DNA of 64,000 nucleotides. It comes from Delphinapterus leucas (Eukaryota; Chordata; Mammalia; Artiodactyla; Monodontidae). A program made the position numbers and the translations under genes. Location of the stretch: contig NW_022098031.1 in the NCBI RefSeq assembly GCF_002288925.2, forward strand, positions 12,855,484 through 12,919,483, read 5' to 3'. The notes under the pieces are model-generated. The model was not told the origin of the DNA and did not search any database. It saw only the letters and a list, made by a program, of their open reading frames with translations. This document shows positions 22,051 through 34,830 of the stretch, piece after piece (the first letter of the stretch is position 1; each line of letters opens with the position of its first letter).

Positions 22051-23610
22051 CGATGCTTTTTACAAAGCAGGATAAAAGACAATATCTACATGGTGCTAAA
22101 AAAAAAAAAAAAAAATCCCTTTAAGATTTCTGTGACATTTGAAGCACAGATAATCACGTGGCATTAACTGCAAGCACAGGGGTCTTTTAAATCTCATGGC
22201 TCATGTTCACTTACCCTTTCAAGTTGAAGAGGTTTCTTTGATTGGTGATCACTATGGTATATGACAGGCAATCCCCTGCCAAGACCAAGGGTAGCGAAAA
22301 AGAAAAACAAGTAGGCCACCCCTCTCTACAATTAACATCAGAGGAAATTTTTTACAGGTCCATCTTCCTATTCCTTTTTAAAAAGAGAAATATCTGTTTG
22401 AAAATGTTCTCTATGATAATTTCCTTAATTCACTTTGAAATGAGTTTCTTACTACAAAGTCATTCATGCGAGAATTTAACCAACAAGGCTTTTCATAAAG
22501 CTGGCTGTACTAGGAGAGCTAGTTTGGTGAACTGCTGGGACTGCTGCTATGGGAGGGGTACAGGTATAAAATCATCTTACAACGTTTCAGCAATGATGCA
22601 CGTAGGCAACCATAATAGGTGGTGGTAAATGTTTTGCCCAAGTATAGGAATGATTTTAACTAAGATGTATGCTATTCCCTATGCAACAAATTATCAAACA
22701 GGATATGTCTTGTGACCTGTTTTTTTTTTTAAGGACACATTTTTAATAGCTGAAAAATCTCTGATAATGAATTAGGGTGTTTAGCAACACTGAGAATTAG
22801 CTATCTTATTTTTAAAATTCAAGACTAAGAATTTGAGAATGAAGAGTCTATTAAAATGAGGTTTATCTTGATTGATAGGCAAATCAAACTCATACTGCTT
22901 GACAGACATGTTTTGAAAACTGATTATATTGAGGGGTGTACAGCACATGTACTTAAAAATGACACTGGACTGTCTTTTGTTCTGAGCCATGCCACTTACC
23001 GAAATTGTAAATACATTTTTCACAAAATGCATTGCCAATTATTACCATCCCTCAAAGCAATAAATTGTGACAGTTGCTTTTAATGTTTGTCAGCAACTGT
23101 TTTCATTTGTTCAGATATTTTGAATAGTTACACTAATAACTGTTATTTGGTGAATATAAAAAAAATAGATCTGTATATTAATTGTAGAATCTCCATACTG
23201 AAACAATTATTTTCCAAACATTTTTATTTTGGTCAATAATTCAAACAACTGCTTAGGTAAAGCATTTGAACACTGTGTCCTTTGTTTAAGGAAAAAGTTC
23301 ACCTTTCTTTTTTGTGCAAAGAAATATATTATTTCAATCATAGTTCAGAACTGCCAGGGCAAGAAAGTATAAAGCAGAATCATGTTAAGGAAAAAAAAAA
23401 AGATCCTGAGGGGAGTCACTGAAATATGTATTTTTATTTGTAACAAACAAGTATTAAACTGTAAAGTATTTTTGTACAAATTTAATACTTTAATAGCATG
23501 GTATTTATCGTCTATGTATGGTTTTGGGGAATTAAAAATTGTTGCAAATATTTGTATGGAAAAAAAAACCCTCTACCAAATGGAATAAACAGTGATTTTA
23601 AAAAGCCAAA
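22051..23610 (+). other. GRIP1: GRIP1 3'UTR
   Basis: About 1.5 kb of A+T-rich, repeat-poor sequence after the stop codon, notable in a window otherwise dense with insertions. That is consistent with conserved untranslated sequence. It contains several T-rich and ATTTA-like stretches. The 3' end is placed just after the AATAAA at 23584-23589. Earlier poly(A) sites are possible. Confidence 0.75.
23584..23589 (+). terminator. GRIP1: Likely GRIP1 poly(A) signal
   Basis: AATAAA in the context TGGAATAAACAGTG, about 1.5 kb past the stop codon. A T-rich run follows at 23620-23633, suitable as a downstream element. Confidence 0.65.
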
Positions 23611-23739
23611 AGAAAAACTTTTTTTTTTTTTTTGGTGCTTTGAATATATTTGAGTGTTCTAGACTGAGCCCTACACAATACCTATAGTTTAGTTACATAA
23701 TTTTCTACAGGGGCAAGATTTTGCCATAAACTTGAAAAG

Positions 23740-23885
23740 GAACATGGAAGAGCAGGAAGAGCTTAGGTTTTGAAATTCGATCTGGACTTGAAGTCCAGCT
23801 CTGGTACTCACTCAGTGGTGGCATAAAATTTAATTACTGTGAGTCAGTTTCCCCACCTATAATACTGAAGGTCATATCTACATTC
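23740..23885 (+). repeat. MIR SINE
   Basis: AGCTTAGGTTTTGAAATTCG, then GTCCAGCTCTGGTACTCACT and GTCAGTTTCCCCACCTATAA show the MIR order. Confidence 0.8.
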
Positions 23886-24139
23886 CAGTACTTTCATGAG
23901 AAGAGATGTGACACATATGTGAAGATGCTAAAACAGGAACACCTCCAAGACTAATGGTACATTTACTTTAGGTGACAAAGCTTGATCTTAACTCAAGGAT
24001 CACATCTACCCTGAGAACATTATATGTATTCTATAAAATACATTTTCAGAAACTATTAAAATGTATAAATTTTCATCATGCTATCTTAAAAAAGAAAAAA
24101 ACTATTACCTTATAGTCCCAACGTTTTCATTTTTGCAGA

Positions 24140-24684
24140 TTGCCTAGCAGGCTTTGTAAATTCACAGGAACAAGGCAGGGTGTCCATTCTTGCCACTTCT
24201 ATTTAACAGTATGACAAGGAAGTGAAATAAAAGGCAACTAGATTGGAAAGGAAGAAGTAAAACTCTACTTGCAGATGATACAATCTTGTGTATACAGAAA
24301 CCTTAAGGAATCCACTAAAAAACCTATTAAAACTAATATGAGTTTAGCAAGATTACAAGATACAAGATCAATATACAAAAATCAATTGAATCTCTATACT
24401 GTAGCAATGAACAAACCAAATATAAAGAAAACAGTTATATTCTATAAAGCACAGGAAGCTCAGCCTGGTGCTCTGTGATGACCTAGTCGGGTGGGATGGG
24501 GGTAGGGTGGGAGGGAGGTCCAAGAGGGAGGGGATATATGTATACGTATAGCTGATTCACTTCATTGTACAGCAGAAACTAACAACACTGTAAAGCAATT
24601 GTACTCCAATTAAAAAAAAGAAAACAATTATATTCTCATAGGATCAACAATAAAATACTTAGGAATAAATTCAATAAAAGTACA
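24140..24684 (+). mobile_element. Old L1 ORF2 fragment, left part of the outer host L1
   Basis: Degraded reverse-transcriptase coding sequence. AACAAGGCAGGGTGTCCATT matches the L1 RQGCP block, and AAAATACTTAGGAATAAATT encodes the KYLGIN motif. It is interrupted by a second L1 3' end (24444-24619) and then by the long L1 starting near 24688. It resumes at about 32500. Confidence 0.85.
24444..24619 (+). mobile_element. Truncated L1 3' end nested in the old L1
   Basis: Contains CTCAGCCTGGTGCTCTGTGA to TTGTACTCCAATTAAAAAAA. Flanked by GAAAACAGTTATATTCT (24427-24443) and GAAAACAATTATATTCT (24620-24636), one mismatch apart. Confidence 0.9.
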
Positions 24685-24687
24685 GAG

Positions 24688-26200
24688 TAGGTGTGGAAGA
24701 CGGCAGAGTAAAAGACCCTGAGCTCACCTCCTCTCATGAGCACACCAAAGTAACAACTATCTACAGAACCACCATCTGTGAAGAAGCCTGGAACCTACCA
24801 GAAAAGATCTTCTACAACTAAAGATATAAATAAGGTACCACAACAAGACGGACAGGAGGGGAAGACTTGAAATATAATCAAATCCCATACCCCACAAGTG
24901 GGTGACCCACAAACTGGAGAATAATTATACTGTAGAGGATCTCCCAGAGGAGTGACAGTTCTGAGCCCCACATCAGGTTCCCCAGCCTGGGGGTCTGGCA
25001 CTGGGAAGACAAATCCTCAGAGCATTTGGCTTTGAAGGCCAACAGGCCTTCACTGCAGGAGCCCCACAGGACTGGGGGAAAGAGAGACTTCACTTTTCAA
25101 AGGGCACACACAAAATCTCACACGCACCAGGACCCAGGGCAAAATCAGTAATTTGATAGGAGCCTGGGCCAGACCTGCCTGCTGGTCTTGTAGACTGTCC
25201 TGGAGAGGCAGGGGGATGGCAGCAGCTCACCCAGGGGGACACAGACACTGGTGTCAGACATTGAGGAACATTCAATTGTGTGAACATTCCAGGTGGCTGA
25301 CATGTTGGATCATTAGCACCAAGATCTGGCCCCATCCAACAGCCTGAAGGCTCCAATGTTGGGATGCCACAGGCCAAACAACTAACTGGGTGAGGACACA
25401 TCCCCACCCATCAGCAGACAGGCTGCCTAAGGACTTCCTGAGCCCACAGCCGCCTCTAGACATGCCCCTAGACATGGCCCTGCCCGCCTGAGGGCCAATA
25501 TCCAGCTCCACACACCAGTGGGAAGGCACCAGCTCCTCCCACCAGGAAGCCAGCCCAAGCCTCTAGACCAGCCTTACCCACCAGGGGGCAGACTCCAGAA
25601 AGAAGAAAGCTACGATCCTGCAACACAGGCCAGACCCCACCCTAGGACTCGTTGGCCCCCTGCCCTGCCCACTAGCAGGCTAATACAACCTTCCAGACAC
25701 TCTGGACCCATGACCAACTGTCAGGAATGGCCCCTGACAACACCAACAATCTGAAATGAGCTCTGAGATCCCTGGGCCCTGCAGTCAAACTCCAGGAAAC
25801 ACCCCTAACTGCTAGTAGTCTGGTACTACTCCCAGGGTCTGGCTTCATCTCTCAGTGGGCGGGCAACAGCCCCAAAGTCTTTGGGACCCTGATTCTGCCC
25901 ACCAGTGTGCCAGCACTAGCCTCAGGGCCCATTAGGGTTCCACAACCAGCCACCTCATGACCAGGCCCCTCTAAAGAGCAGCCAGCAGCATCCACGCAAG
26001 GCAGGGCTGTGCAAACAACCAGACTAGGAACCAACCAAGCCTACCATACCACCCACATAGCCAGCCAAAACAGAAAGATCCATGCAACCCTCTTAGGGGG
26101 AACATCTAGAGCATACAGCTTGGGTGACGGGTGGAGTGCACTGCTGGGACGCATAGGACATCTACAGAGGGCCACTTCTCCAAGGATGAGAAACGTAACT
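24688..26200 (+). promoter_or_regulatory. L1 5'UTR
   Basis: G+C-rich untranslated region upstream of the ORF1 remnant, homologous in reverse to 17200-18711. The open frames within it (25090-25407 - and 25272-25529 -) parallel those in the other 5'UTR and are not genes. Confidence 0.7.
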
Positions 26201-26512
26201 AACTTACCTCGTACATAAAAATATAAATAGCAATAGATAAAATGAGGTGGCAGAGGACTATGTTCCAGACCAAGAAACAAGATAAAACTCCAGAAGCAGA
26301 ATTAAGTGAATAGGCAATCTACCCAAGAAACAGTTCAGAGTAATGATCATAAAGATGATCAAAGAACTCAGGAGGAGAATGGATGCACAGAGCAAGAAGT
26401 TAGAATTTTTTAACAAAGAATGAGAGAATATAAAGAACAACAAAACAGAGATGAAGAGTACAATAACTGAAATGAAAAATACACTAGAAGGAATCAGTAA
26501 TAGACTACATGA

Positions 26513-26824
26513 GGGGCTTCCCTGGTGGCACAGTGGTTGAGAATCTGCCTGCTAATGCAGCGGGCACAGGTTCGAGCCCTGGTCTGGGAGGATCCCACAT
26601 GCCGCGGAGCAACTAGGCCCGTGAGCCACGGCTGCTGAGCCTGCGCGTCTGGAGCCTGTGCTCCGCAACAAGAGAGGCCGTGGTAGTGAGAGGCCTGCGC
26701 ACCGCGATGAAGAGTGGCCCCCGCTTGCCACACTAGAGAAGGCCCTCGCACAGAAGTGAGGACCCAACACAGCAAAAGTAAATAAATTAATTAATAAACT
26801 CCTACCCCCAACATCAAAAAATAA
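26513..26824 (+). repeat. Long tRNA-derived SINE inside the L1
   Basis: Starts GGGGCTTCCCTGGTGGCACA and extends past the CHR-2 length into a second segment with GAGTGGCCCCCGCTTGCCAC. Flanked by TAATAGACTACATGA (26498-26512 and 26825-26839). Confidence 0.93.
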
Positions 26825-27923
26825 TAATAGACTACATGATACAGAAGAGTGGATCAGTGACTGGAAGACAACATAGTAGAAATCACTGCTGCTGAACAGA
26901 AAAAAGAGTGAAAAGAAATGAAGACAGCTTAAGACACCTCTGGGAAAACATGAAGCACATTATTATTTGCATTATAGGGTTGCCAGAAGGAGAAAAGAGA
27001 GAAAGGGCCCAAGAAAATATTTGAAGAGAGAATAGCTGAAAACCATCCTAACCTAGGAAAGGAAACAGTCACCCAAGTCCAGGAAGCACAGAGTCCCATG
27101 GAGGATTAACCCAAAGAGGAGCACACCAAGACACACTATAATCAAAAGGACAAAAATTCAAGAGAGAATACTAAGAGCAGCAAGGGAAAAGCAACAAATA
27201 ACATACAAGGGAACTCCCATAGCCTATCAGCTGATTTTTCAGCAGAAACTCTGCAGGCCAGAAGGGAGTGACACAATATATTTAAAGTGGTGAAAGGGAA
27301 AAACTGACAACCAAGAATACTCTACCCAGGAAGACTCTTATTTAAAAGATTTGATGGAGAAATCAAGCTTTACAGACAAGTGAAAGCTAAAAGAATTCAG
27401 CACCACCAAACCAGCTTCACAACAAATGTTAAAGGAACTTCTCTAGGCAAAAAAGAAAAGGCCACAGCTAGAAAAAAGAATTATGGAAGGAAAAAGTCCA
27501 CCAGTAAAGGCAAACGTACAGTAAAGGTAGGAAATCATCCACACACAAAGCTAGTAGGGAGGCTGAAAGATAAAAGTAGTAATATCACCCGTATCCACAA
27601 CAAGCAGTTAAAGGATACCTAAAACAATTAGATGTAAAATATATCAAAACAGTAATAGTGAGGGGAGGAGGGTACAAATGCAGGGTATTGAAAATGCATT
27701 TGAAATGAAGAGAACAGCAACATAAAACAATCAGGTATGTATACAGACTGCTATACAAAAACTTCATGGTAACCACAAACCAAGAATCTATAATAGATAA
27801 ACACACAAAAAAGAAAAAAGAATCCAAAATAACACCAAAAATAGTCATCAAAGCATAAAAGGGAACAAAAGAAGAAAGGGGAAGAAAAAGACCTACAAAA
27901 ACAAATCCAAAACAATTAACAAA

Positions 27924-28902
27924 ATGGCAATAAGAGCATACATAGCAATACTTACCTTAAATGTAAACAGACTAAATACTCCAACCAGAAGACACAGACT
28001 GCCTGAATGGATACAAAAACAAGACCCGTATATATGCTGCCTACAAGAGACTCACTTTAAATCTAAAGACACATACAGACAAAGTGAGGGGATGGAAGAA
28101 GGTATTCCACAAAAATGGAAATCAAAAGAAAACTGGGGTAGCAATACTCACATCAGACAAAATAGACTTTAAAATAAAGACTGTTGGGCTTCCCTGGTGG
28201 CGCAGTGGTTGAGAGTCCGCCTGCCAATGCAGGGCACGCGGGTTTGTGCCCCGGTCCGGGAAGATCCCACATGCCGCGGAGCAGCTGGGCCTGTGAGCCA
28301 TGGCCGCTAAGCCTGCGCTTCCAGAGCCTGTGCTCCGCAACGGGAGAGGCCACGACAGTGAGAGGCCCGCGTACCGCAAAAAATAAAAAATAAAAATAAA
28401 AAAAAAATAAAGACTGTTACAAGAGACAAAGGACACTATATAATGATCAAGGGATCCATCCAAGAAGAGGATATAACAATTGTAAATATATATGCACCCA
28501 ACATAGGAACACATCAATGTATAAGGCAATATTAACAGACATAAAGGAGAAATCAACAGTAACACAATAATAGTGGGGGACTTTAACACTCCACTTACAT
28601 CAATGGACAGATCATCCAGACAGAAAATCAATAACGAACCACAGGCCTTAAATAACACATTAGGACAAATGGACTTAACCCATACTTTTACAGCATTCCA
28701 TTCAAAAGCAGCAAAATACACATTCTTTTCGAGTGCACATGGAACATTCTCGAGGATAGATCACATGCTAGGCCACAAAACAAGCCTTGATAAATTTAAG
28801 AAAACTGAAATCATATCAAGCATCTTTTCCAACCACAACACTATGAGACCAGAAATCAACTATAAGGAAAAAAACTGCGAAAAACAAACACGTGGAGGCT
28901 AA
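27924..28902 (+). pseudogene. L1 ORF2 endonuclease remnant
   Basis: The start MAIRAYIAILTLNVNRLNTP and the downstream GDFNTPLTSMDRSS and HGTFSRIDHMLGHKTSL blocks are L1 endonuclease. A CHR-2 SINE at 28186-28403 splits the domain. Confidence 0.88.
28186..28403 (+). repeat. CHR-2-type SINE inside the L1
   Basis: Begins GGGCTTCCCTGGTGGCGCAG. Exact flanks AAAATAAAGACTGTT at 28171-28185 and 28404-28418. Confidence 0.95.
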
Positions 28903-29840
28903 ACAATATGCTACTTAACAACAAATGGATCACTGAAGAAATAAAAGAAAAATAAAAAAATACCTAGAGACAAATGAAAATGAAAACCTGATGATCCAAA
29001 ACCTATGGGATGCAGCAAAAGCAGTTTTAGGAAGGAAGTTTATAGTGATACAAGCTTACCTCAGGCAACAAGAAAAATCTCAAATAAACAATCTACCATT
29101 ATGCTTAAAGCAACCAGAGAAAGAACAAACAAAATCCAAAGTTTGTAGAAGGAAAGAAAGCATAAAAAATCAGAGCAGAAATAAATAAAATAGAGACAAA
29201 AAAAAAAAGAAAAAAAATCAATGAAACTAAAAGCTTGTTCTTTGAAAAGACAAACAAAATTGATAAACCTTTAGCCAGCCTCATCAAGAAAAAGAGATGG
29301 AGAGCCCAAATCAATAAAACCAGAAATGAAAAAGAAGTTACAACTGATACCACAGAGATGCAAAGGATCATAGAAGACAGCTATGAGCAACTATATGGAA
29401 ATAAAATGGACAACCTAAAAGAAATGGACAAATTCTTAGAAAGGTACAATCTCCCAAGACTGAACTAGGAAGAAATAGAAAATATGAACAGACCAATTAC
29501 CAGTACTGAAATTCAATCAGTAATTTAAAAACTCCCAACAGACAAAAGTCTGGGATCTGACGGTTTCATGGGTGAATTCTACCAAACATTTAGAGAATAG
29601 TTAACACCTATCCTCAAACTATTCCAAAAATTTGCAGAGGAAGGAACACTTCCAAATACTTCCTGAGACAGTGGTCTCAGGGTGAGACCACTGTCACCCT
29701 GATACCAAAACCAGACAAAGATATCACAAAAAAGAAATTACAGGCCAATATCACTGGTGAACAGAGATGCAAAAATCCTCAACAAAATACTAGCAAACTG
29801 ACTCCAACAATACCTTAAAAGGATCATACACCATGATCAA

Positions 29841-30250
29841 GTGGGATTTATCCCAGGGGTGCAAGGAGTTTTCAATATCTGCAAATCAATCAGTGTTAAC
29901 AAACTGAAGAATAAAAAGCATATGATCATCTCAATAGGTGCAGAAAATGCTTATGACAAAGTTCAACACCAATTTATGATAAAAACTCTCCAGAAACTGG
30001 GCAAAAAGGGAACCTACCTCAACATAATAAAGGCGACGTATGACAGACCCACAGCTAACATCATATTCAACAGTGAAAAGCTGAAAACTTCCCCTGTAAG
30101 ATTAGGAACAAGACAAGGATGCCCACTCTCACCACTTTTATTCAACATCGTTTTAGAAGTGCTAGCCACATCAATCAGAGAAGAAAAACAAAGGAGTCCA
30201 AATTAGGAAGAGGTAGAACTGTCACTGTTTGCAGATGACATGATAATATA
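29841..30250 (+). pseudogene. L1 ORF2 reverse-transcriptase remnant
   Basis: The 29841-30206 frame carries [20 protein letters not shown]. After one in-frame stop (about 30204) the same frame continues to the catalytic LFADDM block (about 30228-30242). The polymerase centre is present in sequence but the frame is interrupted. Confidence 0.9.
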
Positions 30251-31754
30251 GAGAGTAAATCCTAAAGATGCTACTAGAAAACTACTAGAGCTCATCAATG
30301 AATTTAGTAAAGTTGCAGGATTCAAAATTAACATACAGAAATCTGTTGTATTTCTATACACTAACAATGAACTACCAGAAAGAGATACTAAGGAAACATT
30401 CCCATTTACCATCACATCAAACAGAATAAAATACCTAGGAATAAACCTATCTAAGGAAGCAAAAGACCTGTACTCTGAAAACTATAAGACACTGACAAAA
30501 GAAACTGAAGATGACACAAATGTAAAGATATACCACGTTCTTGGATTGAAAGTATCAATATTGTTAAAATGGCCATACTACAAAAGGCAATCTACAGATT
30601 TAATGCAATCTCTATCAAATTACATAACTAGAACAAAAAAATTTTTAATTTGTATAGAAACACAAAAGACCAAAACAAGCTTGAAAAAGAAGAACAAAGT
30701 TGGAGGAATCATGCTCCCTGGATTCAGACTATACTACAAAGCTACAGTCATCAAAACAGTATGGTACTGGCACAAAACCAAACACATAGATCAATGAAAC
30801 AGGATACAATGCCCAGAAATAAACCCACACACTTACAGTCAATCTACGATGAAGGAGGCAAGAATATACAATGGAGAAAAGACAGTCTCTTCAATAAGTG
30901 GTGCTGGGAAAACCGGACAGCTACATGTAAAAGAATGAAATTAGAACATTCTCTAACACCATATACAAAAATAAACTCAAAACAGATTAAAGACCTAAAT
31001 GTAAGACCATATTTTAAAACTCTTGGAGGAAAACATAGGCAGAACACTGTCTAACATAAATAGCAGCAATACTTTTTTTGGATCTGTCCCCTAGGGTAGT
31101 GGAAACAAAAGCAAAAATATACAAATGGGACCTCAATAAACTAAAAGCTTTTCCACAGCAAAGGAAACCATAAACAAAATGAAAAGACAACCTACAGAAT
31201 GGGAGAAAATATTTGCAAATGATGTCACTGACATGGTATTAATTTCCTTAATATGCAGACAGGTTGTAGAGCTCAATATGAAAAAAAAAAAAAGAAACCA
31301 ATCAAAAAATGGGCAGAAAACCTAAATAGATATTTCTCTGAAGAAGACATACAGATGGCCAATGGGCACATGAAAAGATGTTCAACATTGCTAGTTATTA
31401 GAGAAATGCAAATCAAAACTACAATGAAGTAATCACTTCACACTGGTCAGAATGGCATCACCCAAAAGTCTCCAAGTAATAAATGCTGGAGAGGGTGTGG
31501 AGAAAAGGAAACCCTCCTGCACTGTTGGTGGGAATGTAAATTGGTGAAGGCACTATGGAGAACAGTATGGAAGTTCGTTAAAAAACTAAAAATGGAGTTA
31601 ACATATGGTCAAACAATTCCACACCTGGGCATATATCCAGAGAAAACTCTAATTCAAAAAGATACATACACCCCTATGTTCATACCAGCACTATTTACAG
31701 TAGTCAAGACATGGAAGCAACCTAAACGTCCATGGATAGATGAATGGATGAAGA

Positions 31755-31826
31755 AGATGTGGTATGTATATATATACACATATATGTATACACACACGCA
31801 CACACACACACACACATATACATAAT
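31755..31826. repeat. TA/CA-rich microsatellite in the L1 3' region
   Basis: Mixed TATATACACATATATG followed by a run of CACA units. It arose in the L1 3' ORF2 segment, at the same place as the tracts at 37680 and 48024. Confidence 0.85.
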
Positions 31827-32189
31827 GGAAGATTACTCAGCCATAAAAAAGAATGAAATAATGCCATTTGCAGCAACATGGATGGACTTAGAGATTATCA
31901 TACTAAATGAGGTCAGACAACAATAAATATTACACGATATCACTTACATGTGGAATCTTAAAAAATAATAGAAATGAACTGATTTACAAAACACAAACAG
32001 ACTCACAGACACAGAAAACAAACTTACGGTTACCAAATGGGAAAGGGGTGGGGATGGATAAATTAGGAGTTTGAGATTAGCACATACACACTACTATACA
32101 TAAAATAGATAAGCAACAAGGACCTATTGTATAGCACAGGGAACTATATTCAATATCTTTTAATAACCTGCAATAAAAAAGAATCTGAA

Positions 32190-32388
32190 GGGCTTCCCTG
32201 GTGGCACAGTGGTTGAGAGTCCGCCTGCTGGTGCAGGGGACATGGGTTCGTGACCCGGTCCGGGAGGATCCCACATGCCGAGGAGTGGCTGGGCCCGTGA
32301 GTCATGGCCGCTGAGCCTGCGCGTCCGGAGCCTCTGCTCCGCAACGGGAGAGGCCACAACAGTGAGAGGCCCGCGTACCGCAAAAAAA
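32190..32388 (+). repeat. CHR-2-type SINE in the L1 3'UTR
   Basis: Starts GGCTTCCCTGGTGGCACAGT. Flanked by AAAAAAGAATCTGAA (32175-32189 and 32389-32403). Confidence 0.95.
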
Positions 32389-32791
32389 AAAAAAGAATCT
32401 GAAAAAGAATATACTATGTATCTATAAATATAGATAACTCAATCACTTTGCTTTACACCTGAATCTAACACACTGTAAATCAGCTATACTTCAATTAAAT
32501 AACAGCACAAAACTATACTCTGAAGCTATAAAACATTGTTGAAAGAAATGAAAGAAGACATAAATAGAAAGACATCCCATGTTTATAGATCAGAAGACTT
32601 AATATTGTTAAGATGGCAATACTCCCCAGATATATAGATTCAACACAATCCCAATCAAAATCCCAGTTGGCTCCTTTGTCAATAAAATTGACAAGCTGAT
32701 CCTAAAATTCATACGAAAAGCAAGGGACCCAGAAGAGCCAAAAGATCTTGAAAGAGAGGAGTAAATTGAAGGACTCACATTTCTTGATTTC

Positions 32792-32918
32792 CTTTTGTTT
32801 TCTGGCTGCACCACACAGCATGCAGGAATCTTATCTTGGTTCCCTGACCAGGGATTGAACCTACACCCACTGCAGTGGAAGTGTGGAGTCTTAACCACTG
32901 GACCACCAGGTAAGTCCC
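32792..32918 (-). repeat. CHR-1-type SINE inside the old L1
   Basis: Antisense copy ending GGACCACCAGGTAAGTCCC. Flanked by CACATTTCTTGATTTC (32776-32791) and CACATTTGTTGATTTC (32919-32934). Confidence 0.92.
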
Positions 32919-33934
32919 CACATTTGTTGATTTCAAACCTGCAAAGCTAATGAAGACTCATGGTGCTGGCATAAGGACAGATGTTTGGATAAATGGAATA
33001 GATAGAGAATCCAGAAATAAATCCTCACATTTATAATCAACTGATTTTTTGACAAGGATGCCAACACAATTCAATGGAGAAATAGTCACTTCAAGAAATG
33101 GAACTGGAACAACTGGAGAGCCACATGCAGAAGAATAAAGTTGGGCTCCTACCCCACCATATAAAGAAATTAACTCGAAATGAATCCAAGATTAAATGTA
33201 ACACCTAGCACTATTTAACTCTTGTAAGAAAAAATAGGAGTAAGCCTTCATGACTTTAGATAAGCATTGGTTTCTCAGATGTAGCACCAATAGCACAAGC
33301 AATAACAACAACAAAAATACATACACTGGACATCATCACAATTAAAAATTTTTGTAAATAATGTTTCTAATGAGACTGGTATGTAGAATATATTAAGAAC
33401 TCATACTCAATAATAAAAAGGAAAATAACCCAATTTTTGAGTGGACAAAGGATCTGAATAGACATTTCTCTGAAGACATACAAATGGCCAATAAGCACAC
33501 GAAAAGGTGATCAACATCATTAGTCATAAGGGAAAAGCAAATCAAAACCATTATGTCACTTCATATCCACTAAGATGGCTATAATTAAAAAGTCAGATAA
33601 TAACAAATGCTGGAGACAATGGAGAAACTGGAACCCTCACACACTGCTGGTGTAAATATAAAATGGTACAGCTGCTTTGGAAAACAGTTTAGCAGTTCCT
33701 CAAACGGTTAAACATAGAGTTACCATACGACCAGCAATTCCATTCCTAGGTATATACTTAGAAGAAATGAAAATATATACCCACACAAAAACTTGTACAC
33801 AGATGTTCATAGCAACATTAGTTATGATAGCCAAAAAGAGGAAACAACCCACATGTCCATCAACTAATGAATGGATAAATTCAACATACCATATGCATAC
33901 AATGGAATATTTCGTAATAAAAAGAAATGAAGGC

Positions 33935-34235
33935 CTTCCACCTCACCACACTCCTGAAAGCAGGATGGGTCATGAGCAACTCTACTAGAGCTACCTGCAA
34001 AAATTCAGCCAAGGTTCCTGATCTCGCCACATCAGCTCAAACCAGCATGGTCTGATCTGGAAATATTACCTCAATATATGCCGCCAGTTTTTCCATCAGT
34101 ACACAAAAGATATAGGCTTCATCAAGCTGGATAAAACGACACTCCTTGAACGGATTAACCAAGACATACACCCAATAAAAGAAATAATGCTAGTTCTTTG
34201 TACATAATTTTTTTTTCAAACTTTAAAAAAGGGAG
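33935..34235 (+). pseudogene. RPS29P: RPS29 processed pseudogene
   Basis: An intronless copy of the small 40S ribosomal protein S29 message inserted in the old L1. From ATG at 33965 the frame reads MGHEQLY, stop, SYLQKFSQGS, stop, and then after divergence [29 protein letters not shown], ending at 34132. Functional RPS29 is a 56-residue zinc-binding protein with two CxxC pairs. Here the cysteines are largely lost: only one of the second pair remains, as ICRQFF instead of CRQCF. Two in-frame stops are present and the normal stop position reads AAA. About 30 bases of 5'UTR-like and 100 bases of 3'UTR-like sequence, with CCAATAAAAG and an A-rich end, support L1-mediated retroposition. Confidence 0.9.
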
Positions 34236-34589
34236 AGGGATGAAGCACTGTTACATGTTACAATGTGGATGAAGTCTGAAAACATTATTCTAAGTCAAAG
34301 TCAGTAACAAGAGATCATATATTGTATGATTCCATTTATATGAAATGTCTGAAATAGGCAAATCAATAGAGACAAAATAGATTAGCAGTTCTAGGGCTGA
34401 AGCGGAAAAGGGATTAGAGTTAAGAGGTACAGGGTTTCTTTGGGGGATGATAAAAATGTCCTAAAATCAATTGTGGTGAATTTACTAAAAGCCACTCAAC
34501 TATGTAAACGGGTGAACTGTATGTGAATTATATCTCAGGAAGGCTATTTTTAAAACACTGGGATAACAGGTAAAGTTTTCCTAACTTTT

Positions 34590-34830
34590 TCTTTTACCAT
34601 TTAATAGTAAACTCAAAAAAATCAAGTCACTGAGGAAAAAAAAATTTTCAAAGTGGAATATCTTTAAAACAATATACTCCCAGAAGAAATGATAACTATG
34701 TGACATGATAGACATATTAGCTAATGCTACAGTGGTAATTATATTGCAATATAGAAGTAGTGAATCAACATGATGCACACCTTAAACTTACCCAATGTCC
34801 TATGTCAATTATATCTCAAATTAAGAAAAC
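34590..34830 (+). repeat. Old L1 3'-end fragment
   Basis: GCTAATGCTACAGTGGTAAT and CACACCTTAAACTTACCCAA, then GTCAATTATATCTCAAATTA, are the old-L1 3' pattern also seen at 7484-7600. Confidence 0.7.

Larger units (their letters stand above)
24688..32499 (+). mobile_element. Near-full-length L1 between GRIP1 and HELB
   Basis: The 5' end (GTGTGGAAGACGGCAGAGTA) matches the start of the 5'UTR of the antisense L1 at 11-19 kb. The layout continues 5'UTR, ORF1 remnant (about 26250-27200), ORF2 endonuclease (27924-28902), reverse transcriptase (about 29841-30250), C-terminal cysteine-rich segment (about 31480-31560) and 3'UTR. Stops and three nested SINEs break it, so it is immobile. Removing the SINEs leaves about 7.1 kb. 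Left flank AAAGTACAGAG and right flank AACAGCACAAAA are a weak target-duplication candidate. Confidence 0.92.
32500..34570 (+). mobile_element. Right part of the outer old L1
   Basis: Continues the degraded ORF2 and 3' region interrupted at 24684: ACTCTGAAGCTATAAAACAT, then AATCCCAATCAAAATCCCAG, then CTGGAGACAATGGAGAAACT. It contains a CHR-1 SINE and an RPS29 processed pseudogene. The frame is heavily broken. Confidence 0.85.

Noticed and set aside
29841..30206. Possible active reverse transcriptase
   Set aside because: It is L1 ORF2. An in-frame stop precedes the FADD catalytic block, and the endonuclease is split by a SINE.
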